Assembly (NCBI GenBank): GCA_022729615.1
Contig: DZAQ01000064.1
Coordinates: 1 to 7,776, forward strand
Source of the DNA: Sulfurovum sp.
Lineage (GTDB): Bacteria; Campylobacterota; Campylobacteria; Campylobacterales; Sulfurovaceae
DNA: 7,776 bases
Direction of reading: 5' to 3'
Part shown: positions 1 to 5,191 of the stretch, one piece after another
Position numbering within the stretch: the first letter of the stretch is position 1
How the letters are laid out: each line of letters starts with the position of its first letter
The notes under the pieces: model-generated
What the model saw: only the letters and a program-made list of their open reading frames with translations
Databases searched by the model: none
What the model was told of the DNA's origin: nothing
Position numbers and translations under genes: made by a program

Positions 1-7
1 TAAAGAT

Positions 8-349
8 TTAGAGAGCCTCTTCGTTCTCTTCGCCTGTTCTGATACGAAGCACATAGTCCACCGTACTCACAAAAATTTTACCGTCTCCTATTTTGCCTGT
101 TTTGCCGGCTTCACTGATAGCTTTGATGGCAAGATCCGCATACTCATCCGTGCTTACAAATATCTCTATTTTGACTTTCGGGATAAACTCTACAACATAT
201 TCCGCGCCCCGATAGAGCTCTGAGTGACCCTGTTGTCTTCCGTATCCTTTGACCTCGGATACGGTCATCCCTTCGATACCGACCGCTACGAGCGCCTCTT
301 TGACATCTTCGAGCTTGAATGGTTTTATGATCGCTTCAATTTTTTTCAT
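8..349 (-). CDS. glnK: P-II family nitrogen regulatory protein (GlnK/GlnB)
   Basis: Small trimeric signalling protein that senses ATP/ADP and 2-oxoglutarate and, in the family, blocks the AmtB channel when nitrogen is sufficient. The 113-residue product matches the usual 112-residue length. It opens with MKKIEAIIKPFKLEDV, carries the T-loop signature GHSELYRGAEY with the modifiable tyrosine at Tyr51, the ATP-binding TGKIGDGKIF stretch (84-93) and the C-terminal RIRTGEE. Compared with E. coli GlnB, recalled from memory, there is one extra residue in the 66-82 region. I chose the ATG at 349 because AAAGGA sits about 8 nt upstream and the family N-terminus begins there; the frame is open 13 codons further up without family similarity. 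It lies 41 nt after amtB and is probably co-transcribed with it. GlnB and GlnK cannot be told apart by sequence alone; the symbol rests on linkage to amtB. Confidence 0.95.
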   Translation of the reverse strand: MKKIEAIIKPFKLEDVKEALVAVGIEGMTVSEVKGYGRQQGHSELYRGAEYVVEFIPKVKIEIFVSTDEYADLAIKAISEAGKTGKIGDGKIFVSTVDYVLRIRTGEENEEAL

Positions 350-381
350 AATATAATCCTTTTTTAATCTATACTCTTGGA

Positions 382-403
382 GATGCAAAATTAAAAATGC
401 ATC
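382..403 (-). repeat. Short inverted repeat across the amtB stop codon
   Basis: Perfect 6-bp arms GATGCA (382-387) and TGCATC (398-403) are separated by a 10-nt A/T-only loop containing the amtB stop codon. In the minus-strand message this could form a weak hairpin just before glnK. It lacks the GC-rich stem and directly following T-run of an intrinsic terminator, so read-through into glnK is expected. The repeat is certain but a function is not. Confidence 0.35.
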
Positions 404-1710
404 GCTCTTTCGCTGTGAACTGATTCGTCAAGACCAATCTCTTCACTCTCTGCATCCACTCTGCTTCCGCCGGTGATGATTTTCGCTGCATAGTATACCA
501 CAACCGTGCCAACAAGTGTCCAAGCTCCAACTACGAGAATAGACTGAAATTGTACCATGAGCTGCCCCATTCTGTCATCACTTGCTTTGAGCGGACCATC
601 CCAGAGGAGCGCTTTGTCATTCACCGCAAGGATGCCTGTGGCGATCGCACCCCAGAGGCCTGCAAGGAAGTGAATACCAAAGGCATCAAGACTGTCATCA
701 TATCCCAATGCTTTTTTGAGCATAACAACTCCAAAGAACGCCACGACAGCACCGATAATTCCTATGATGAACGCACCGCCGACACTTACAAAACCGGCAG
801 CAGGCGTGATCGCAACAAGACCTGCGATGATACCAGAAGCAATGCCAAGAAGCGTAGGTTTTTTGTACACCATCCACTCGATAACCAACCATGTTACTCC
901 TGCCGCAGCCGTAGCTACCGTTGTGGTCATCATTGCCAATCCGGCGATCGCGCTTGCTCCAAATGCTGAACCCGCATTGAATCCATACCAGCCGAACCAG
1001 AGGAGTGCCGCACCTACGGCCGTCAAAAGAATACTGAAAGGTTTCATCGCTATTCTTGCATAACCGGTGCGTTTCCCGACAAGAATCGCCAAAATCAGTC
1101 CAGCCAAACCACCGTTCATATGCACAACCGTACCGCCTGCAAAATCAAGCGCACCGGCATCAAAAAGGTATGCGCCGGCACCGCCCCATACCATATGGGC
1201 GATCGGCGCATAGACTACGAGACCCCAAAGCGCTACGATGACCAGCCATGTAGAAAATTTGATCCGTTCGATCACTGAACCAGAGGCGATCGCAACTGTG
1301 ATCGCGGCAAAAGTACCTTGAAATATTACAAACACATATTGTGGATATGTTTTGAACCCATCAAGGTCTGTCCATTTGATACCGTCAAGCATCAGATTGC
1401 CAAATCCGCCCATTACATTTTGAAGAGCCGCGCTCTCGTTTGTACCGAATGCGATGGAAAATCCAGCGACGATCCAAACAACCATCGCCACTACGAATGC
1501 GCCCATAACCATCGCAAATGTATTGAGCGCATTTTTGCTTCTTGTCATGCCTGCATAAAAAAGAGCCAAACCGGCCGGCGTCATAAGCAAAACAAGTGCA
1601 GTGGAGATCATCATCCATGCAGTATTTCCGGAGTCAAGCTTCGGCGCCTCTTCGGCAAATGCCGCAAGGGGCAAGAGAGAGAGGAGGGGGGCTAAGAGTT
1701 TTGCCTTCAT
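391..1710 (-). CDS. amtB: Ammonium transporter, Amt family
   Basis: Inner-membrane trimeric channel that conducts ammonium into the cell. The 439-residue product has a likely signal peptide (1-19, cleavage after AFA, then EEAPK) followed by the hydrophobic segments expected for the 11-helix Amt fold. Family landmarks are in place: FYAGMTRSKN (51-60), AHMVWGG with Trp175, the ALDFAGGTVVHMNGG block holding Asp189 and His197, FNAGSA with Ser248, and FGIHFLAG with the second pore histidine, His347. All of these keep one constant offset (about 29 from Asp160 on) from the E. coli AmtB residues as I recall them. The C-terminal tail GLDESVHSERAMHF resembles the cytoplasmic tail that contacts P-II proteins. 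The ATG at 1710 follows AAAGGA at a good distance. amtB precedes glnK here, the reverse of the common enterobacterial order. Confidence 0.97.
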   Translation of the reverse strand: MKAKLLAPLLSLLPLAAFAEEAPKLDSGNTAWMMISTALVLLMTPAGLALFYAGMTRSKNALNTFAMVMGAFVVAMVVWIVAGFSIAFGTNESAALQNVMGGFGNLMLDGIKWTDLDGFKTYPQYVFVIFQGTFAAITVAIASGSVIERIKFSTWLVIVALWGLVVYAPIAHMVWGGAGAYLFDAGALDFAGGTVVHMNGGLAGLILAILVGKRTGYARIAMKPFSILLTAVGAALLWFGWYGFNAGSAFGASAIAGLAMMTTTVATAAAGVTWLVIEWMVYKKPTLLGIASGIIAGLVAITPAAGFVSVGGAFIIGIIGAVVAFFGVVMLKKALGYDDSLDAFGIHFLAGLWGAIATGILAVNDKALLWDGPLKASDDRMGQLMVQFQSILVVGAWTLVGTVVVYYAAKIITGGSRVDAESEEIGLDESVHSERAMHF

Positions 1711-1732
1711 AATCTATCCTTTTGTGTTAAAT

Positions 1733-1769
1733 TTACAATTCACATAGTAACAAAAGAACTAAGTTGTAA
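1733..1769 (-). promoter_or_regulatory. Possible operator: TTACAA / TTGTAA inverted pair before amtB
   Basis: TTACAA (1733-1738) and its reverse complement TTGTAA (1764-1769) are 25 nt apart, and the second lies directly after the amtB -10. A matching pair occurs before the NtrC-like gene (3254-3293). A role as a regulator site is inference from position and repetition. A/T-rich hexamers can pair by chance. Confidence 0.25.
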
Positions 1770-1770
1770 T

Positions 1771-1799
1771 AGTATATTTATTGATTAAAAAATAGGCAA
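1771..1799 (-). promoter_or_regulatory. Probable housekeeping-sigma promoter for amtB-glnK
   Basis: Read on the minus strand, TTGCCT (1799-1794) and TATACT (1776-1771) are separated by exactly 17 nt, matching 4/6 and 5/6 of the sigma-70 consensus. Transcription would start near 1764, giving a leader of roughly 54 nt before the amtB ATG. No GG-N10-GC (-24/-12) sigma-54 element is seen: the only nearby TTGC has AA, not GG, at the required distance. The TTGTAA half-site at 1764-1769 abuts the -10 element. Confidence 0.5.
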
Positions 1800-1817
1800 T
1801 TTAGTTATTTGAAATCA

Positions 1818-2522
1818 TTATTTTTGAATAAACGGGATATGCAGCGTGATAGAATCGGCTTTGCATATACAGAGTGTATGTATCTCTTGCGCCATTTTTT
1901 GAATCATTTGATCATCGGAACTGTTTCGTATATCAGCTTGGATACTCAGCTGGAGAATCTGTTCTCGCCTGTTTTGGATGATAATATACTCACCGACTAT
2001 GAGTTTGAGGGTGATATGTACCGAAGATGCTAGAGTGAAGAGATCGAAGATTTTGCGCATCAATTTGGAGAAGTTATTCTGATCAATTCTGCATGACGGA
2101 AGATCATGATCGGTAAGAAGTGTCAAATTTCCATTGTTGTGAATCTTGAAGAGCGCAATATTGGCTTCAAGGAGAGCATTTATGTTGGTAACTTGAAGTT
2201 TATCGGTATTGATGGTTTGTGCAGTATCCATTCTTGGCTTGAGATAGAGCTTCAGACCGATCTGCTCCTCATTTTGGTATGCCACGGTGAGAGCATAGAA
2301 GAGAAGCATATCGTATTGAATCTCAACATGGGTCGTTTTGTAGCCGAAATTTTTCGGTGCATAGATGAGAGCAGTATTATAGAGATTTTGCGTCGTAGTA
2401 TATCCGAGCATTATCTCGGCTGCATCATTGAGATAGAGTATTTTGCCATTTACTCCAAAAAGAATAAAGGGATTATTGTCAGACTCAATAAAAAATTTAA
2501 AGTCAATCGATTCCGAGTTCAT
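1818..2522 (-). CDS. PAS-domain protein, probable degenerate NtrB-like sensor
   Basis: Predicted soluble 234-residue protein. Residues about 5-95 look like a PAS domain (SDNNPFILFGVNGKILYLND, then AAEIMLGY), resembling the sensory half of NtrB-type kinases. The remainder vaguely follows a histidine-kinase ATPase layout: residues 147-172 (IDQNNFSKLMRKIFDLF ...) resemble an N-box helix and 221-231 (KADSITLHIPF) resemble the final strand. However, there is no H-box, no conserved Asn in the N-box and no DxGxG, so kinase activity is unlikely. I chose the ATG at 2522 because the PAS similarity starts there and AGAAAG lies upstream. An earlier ATG at 2624 would add 34 residues that overlap the preceding gene's DNA-binding end. 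Its start overlaps the NtrC-like gene by 20 nt, implying one operon and possible translational coupling. The PAS call is fairly sure; the kinase remnant is inference. Confidence 0.7.
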   Translation of the reverse strand: MNSESIDFKFFIESDNNPFILFGVNGKILYLNDAAEIMLGYTTTQNLYNTALIYAPKNFGYKTTHVEIQYDMLLFYALTVAYQNEEQIGLKLYLKPRMDTAQTINTDKLQVTNINALLEANIALFKIHNNGNLTLLTDHDLPSCRIDQNNFSKLMRKIFDLFTLASSVHITLKLIVGEYIIIQNRREQILQLSIQADIRNSSDDQMIQKMAQEIHTLCICKADSITLHIPFIQK

Positions 2523-3237
2523 ATATTTTCTTTCTGAGTGTATTTCTATTGATGCCCAATATGTCGGCAAGTTTAAGTTGTGAACCAAATTTTTTGAGCC
2601 CCGCTTCAATGAGTGGTTTTTCAAATAAATAGAGATAGGTTTTGTAGTCGCTTTTGCCCTTCAAGCGCTCCAAAAAGAAATTATAAAGCATCTCTTCTAT
2701 CTGTGTCTCATCAAGACTTTGAGCAAAAACTTGATAGTAAACAGAGCGTCTGAGTGAGAGCATATTTTTGGAGATATCGAGTTTGTCCGTATCGATCGCA
2801 AGATCCTTCTGCGCTGCAAGGTTTGTTTTGACCTCTCCTAGAAGATGGGCGGCGAGAAGATCGATATCCTCTTTTCTCTCTCTCAAGGGCGGCATTTGAT
2901 AGATGAAAGCAAAGAGTGAATCGATGATTTTTTCATTTGTGATATGGTTTGCAATCGCAATGATCCGTTTGTTTTTGAAGTGAAGTTTTTCGATATTGTG
3001 AAGCTTTTCAAAATTGATAATAATAAGTTCTTCGTGGATCTCAAGCAACTGTTCAAGCTGTGCCCGGTTGGCTCCATCTGCATAAATTGCCGTAGGAAAT
3101 AGTTGATGTATGAGAGTTTTTTTGCCTGAATGAGGCTCACCGATGAGGATAGAAGAGACAAAAAGAGATTTTGTAAGCGTCAATCCCTTTATGATATTTT
3201 GCACTTGGATGGAATTTGTGATAAAATTTTCTGCCAC
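2503..3237 (-). CDS. Degenerate NtrC-family (bEBP-like) protein with Fis-type HTH
   Basis: Reduced relative of sigma-54 activators, probably a cytoplasmic DNA-binding protein. Residues below count from the ATG at 3246. Seen: a Walker A loop GEPHSGKK (36-43), a sensor-I-like RIIAIAN (94-100), the signature PPLRERKEDI (119-128), and a C-terminal Fis helix-turn-helix (about 205-245) with GINRNTLRKKI. Missing: an N-terminal receiver domain, the GAFTGA loop (only about 34 residues separate Walker A and B), the Walker B acids (IIINFE instead of LFLDE), and both arginine-finger positions before PPLRER (Asn105 and Ser110 in an ungapped alignment with remembered NtrC). It therefore should not activate sigma-54 and may instead repress or scaffold. 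I prefer GTG at 3237, since AGGA lies 8 nt upstream; the ATG at 3246 has AAAAAGG directly touching it. First gene of a pair with the PAS protein. Confidence 0.75.
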   Translation of the reverse strand: MAENFITNSIQVQNIIKGLTLTKSLFVSSILIGEPHSGKKTLIHQLFPTAIYADGANRAQLEQLLEIHEELIIINFEKLHNIEKLHFKNKRIIAIANHITNEKIIDSLFAFIYQMPPLRERKEDIDLLAAHLLGEVKTNLAAQKDLAIDTDKLDISKNMLSLRRSVYYQVFAQSLDETQIEEMLYNFFLERLKGKSDYKTYLYLFEKPLIEAGLKKFGSQLKLADILGINRNTLRKKIYELGID

Positions 3238-3246
3238 CCCTCTCAT

Positions 3247-3346
3247 CCTTTTTGATACAAAATTTCTATGGCATTACTTGCTATGATTGTATCTAAAGTA
3301 TGATAAAATCTGTTTATTAACATAAAATCCGACGAAGTGAGGCACT
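3247..3346. other. Divergent intergenic region
   Basis: About 100 A/T-rich nt between the minus-strand NtrC-like gene and the plus-strand DUF234 gene. Besides the inverted repeat, the plus strand has TATGAT (3299-3304) followed by AAAATC, a plausible but unproven -10 for the DUF234 gene, with TTGCTA (3278-3283) only 15 nt upstream. The GTGAGG at 3337-3342 looks like a ribosome binding site for a start near 3347. Confidence 0.3.
3254..3293 (-). promoter_or_regulatory. Possible operator and -10 of the NtrC-like gene
   Basis: GATACAA (3254-3260) and TTGTATC (3287-3293) form a perfect 7-bp inverted repeat with a 26-nt spacer, centres 33 nt apart (about three helical turns). On the minus strand the upstream arm overlaps TACAAT (3291-3286), a 5/6 match to a -10 box, and the downstream arm ends a few bases before the Shine-Dalgarno AAGGA. 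No convincing -35 is seen. The position suits autoregulation by the Fis-HTH protein; in RNA it could also form a long-loop hairpin. Confidence 0.3.
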
Positions 3347-3388
3347 ATAAAAGAGTTATTTAAAGATTTTTGTTCAAATTTTTCCTAT

Positions 3389-4240
3389 TTGGAACTTGAT
3401 CAAGCTATAGAGTTTTTTGCCTTTTTTGGCGGTATAGAATCGCAGATAAAGATAGACTTTTTTGATGATCTGGAAGAGGTGGTGATACACCATATTCTTC
3501 CACAGATGAAAGAGTTTGAAAATCTTATCAACCCATCCTATCTCCTTGAGGCGCCATATCGCAATCTGCTGATAGCTATCGCGAGGGGTGACGGCAAACT
3601 GATCAATATTTTCAGGCGTGCCAAAATCAATGAGTCTGTAGGCAGAGAGCTGATCTTTCAGTTGGTAGATTTGGGTATATTGCAGATCGAGGCTTCGCGC
3701 GAAAATCCATTGAGGGCGCACCCGAAACAGAAAATCAAAAAGCACCTTCGATCCTACCGGATCCAGTCAAAAGTTCGTTTTGTGAAACCATTTATGCGTT
3801 TTTGGTTTGGATTTGTGGAGCCCTATAAACGGGAAATTGAACTCGATAAAACCCAGAGGTTTTTGGAAAATTTCAGAATGCATCAAGATCGCTGCATCAG
3901 TCTTAGTTTTGAACAACTCTCAAATATTCTGCTTGAAGAGTACTATGACTCCAAAGATCCTCTTGTAAGCAAGGGCGGGTATTGGGACCACAATAGCGAA
4001 TTTGATATTTTGGGCATGAGCCGCAGCAAGAAGATTGTTTTGGGTGAGTGCAAGTACAAAGGGAGAAAGGTGTGCAAAAATGAGCTCAACAAGCTCAAGG
4101 ATAAAGCAATCTATTCGGGAATTGCAGTAGATACATTTGTGCTTTTCTCAAAAAATGGTTTTTCAAATGAGCTTCGAGGGGCTGCCGAACAAAATCTTCT
4201 TCTTTTTGAATTGGAAGATTTTAAACGGCTCCTACTTTGA
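3389..4240 (+). CDS. Stand-alone DUF234 protein (winged helix plus PD-(D/E)XK-like domain)
   Basis: Function unknown. Counting from TTG 3389 (283 residues), about 56-103 resemble the winged helix that follows the ATPase domain in archaeal-type AAA ATPases (YRNLLIAIARGDGK ... LVDLGILQI). Residues 123-250 match DUF234: YRIQSKVRFVKPFMRFWFGFV, then EFDILG with Asp206 and GECKYKG with Glu220 and Lys222, a D ... ExK arrangement typical of PD-(D/E)XK nuclease folds. The ATPase domain that normally precedes these parts is absent. TTG 3389 is the first usual start codon, but it has no ribosome binding site. The frame is open to 3341 and those codons read naturally as protein (KELFKDFCSNFSYLEL), so the real start is probably ATA 3347, after GTGAGG. 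Its stop overlaps the 3' end of mltG by 9 nt. Nuclease activity is possible but not shown. Confidence 0.75.
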   Translation: MELDQAIEFFAFFGGIESQIKIDFFDDLEEVVIHHILPQMKEFENLINPSYLLEAPYRNLLIAIARGDGKLINIFRRAKINESVGRELIFQLVDLGILQIEASRENPLRAHPKQKIKKHLRSYRIQSKVRFVKPFMRFWFGFVEPYKREIELDKTQRFLENFRMHQDRCISLSFEQLSNILLEEYYDSKDPLVSKGGYWDHNSEFDILGMSRSKKIVLGECKYKGRKVCKNELNKLKDKAIYSGIAVDTFVLFSKNGFSNELRGAAEQNLLLFELEDFKRLLL

Positions 4241-5191
4241 GGGGTTGGCGCTTTGGATATTGCTTTTGTGCTCTTCAAAAGTCTCACTAAAATTGTGGGT
4301 TCCTTGGGCGTTTTTGACAAAATAGAGATAGTTCGTCTGCGCAGGTCTGATCGCCGCTTTGATAGCATCGACTGAAACCGAACAGACAGGAGAGGGCGGC
4401 AGACCCCTGTTTTTGTAAGTATTGAACTTGGAGTTGTCTTGACGGATGATCTCAGGAGTGATGGCGGTGTGGGAGTTTTCACCATAATTGAGTGTCCCAT
4501 CCATTTGCAGGGGCATATTTTGTTTCAATCGATTGTAGATGACAGAGGCAACCATCGGCATCTCTTCACTGTTGGCAGCCTCTTTTTGGATGATCGAGGC
4601 GATACTCAGGAGGCGATTCCACCTCTGTTTGTCATAATTGCCATATATCTTGATGGAGAGCGCTTCGTACTTTTTGTTGCTTTGCGAAGTGAGGAACAAG
4701 ATCAAATGTTTCTCTTGGATACCCATAGGGACATGGTATGTATCGGCATAAAATCCAGCCTCTTCAAACTCCGCATATCGGTCGGTATAGAGTTGCAGTT
4801 TATTCAAATCAAGAGAGAGCTCAGAGGCGAGTTTGCGCAAAAAGAGTGTAGTGGTCTCCCCTGGGATGAGAGTGATCTCCGCCATTTGCGCTTTGGATGT
4901 GGCGAGTTTGTGGAGAAAATCAATCCGGTTGATCTCAGTCTGACCGATCGATATCCAGCCATATTGAGGTTTCCCAAGCAAAGCAACAATATATGCATCT
5001 ATTTGACTCAGAGCATATCCTCTTTTGGCAAGGTGTGTTATAATGGTTTTGACAGAGCCTTCGGGCACGAGAAGAGTGGGTGTTGTCTTGATAGGTATGG
5101 TTGTATAAAATAGCAAAGAGATGAGAATGAAAAGAGCACTATTAAATATCCATACGGTGATACGAAATAGAATTTTGCTTTTGGTCGCCAT
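4232..5191 (-). CDS. mltG: Endolytic murein transglycosylase MltG (YceG-like)
   Basis: Inner-membrane enzyme that cleaves nascent peptidoglycan strands and is thought to set glycan length. The 319-residue product has a single N-terminal membrane helix (about 11-31) and then a periplasmic YceG domain. Recognisable blocks are VPEGSVKTII (42-51), TLIPGET (107-113), SIIQKEA with the probable catalytic Glu204 (E. coli Glu218, from memory), VIYNRLKQNMPLQMDGT (217-233), NTYKNRGLPPSPVCS (257-271) and YLYFV ... GTHNFSETFEEH (288-308). The length is close to the family's usual 320-340. ATG 5191 is the only start that keeps the full membrane helix; AAGAG lies 8 nt upstream. Older annotation calls such proteins aminodeoxychorismate lyase, which is a misnomer. 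It overlaps the divergent AsmA-like gene at its 5' end and the DUF234 gene at its 3' end. Confidence 0.95.
   Translation of the reverse strand: MATKSKILFRITVWIFNSALFILISLLFYTTIPIKTTPTLLVPEGSVKTIITHLAKRGYALSQIDAYIVALLGKPQYGWISIGQTEINRIDFLHKLATSKAQMAEITLIPGETTTLFLRKLASELSLDLNKLQLYTDRYAEFEEAGFYADTYHVPMGIQEKHLILFLTSQSNKKYEALSIKIYGNYDKQRWNRLLSIASIIQKEAANSEEMPMVASVIYNRLKQNMPLQMDGTLNYGENSHTAITPEIIRQDNSKFNTYKNRGLPPSPVCSVSVDAIKAAIRPAQTNYLYFVKNAQGTHNFSETFEEHKSNIQSANPSK
5036..5044 (+). promoter_or_regulatory. Extended -10 promoter for the AsmA-like gene, inside mltG
   Basis: TGTTATAAT matches the extended -10 consensus TGnTATAAT perfectly on the plus strand, about 80 nt before the ATG at 5127. No good -35 is present at 17 nt, which an extended -10 can tolerate. 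It lies within the coding sequence of mltG on the other strand, the only place a promoter can be because the two genes overlap head to head. Chance occurrence in A/T-rich code is possible. Confidence 0.45.

Noticed and set aside
550..969. 139-residue open frame on the plus strand inside amtB
   Set aside because: It is antisense to strongly conserved Amt code, is rich in Cys, Arg and Thr in a way typical of a shadow frame, and has no ribosome binding site.
1711..1817. Sigma-54 (-24/-12) promoter before amtB, suggested by TTGC near an NtrC-like gene
   Set aside because: The base pair ten positions before the GC is AA instead of GG, and no TGGCAC-like -24 element is present on the minus strand.
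2106..2537. 143-residue plus-strand frame opposite the PAS gene
   Set aside because: No family resemblance; the minus strand has PAS and operon features, so this is a shadow.
4439..5113. 224-residue plus-strand frame opposite mltG
   Set aside because: The opposite strand holds all MltG motifs in one frame; this frame shows none of its own.
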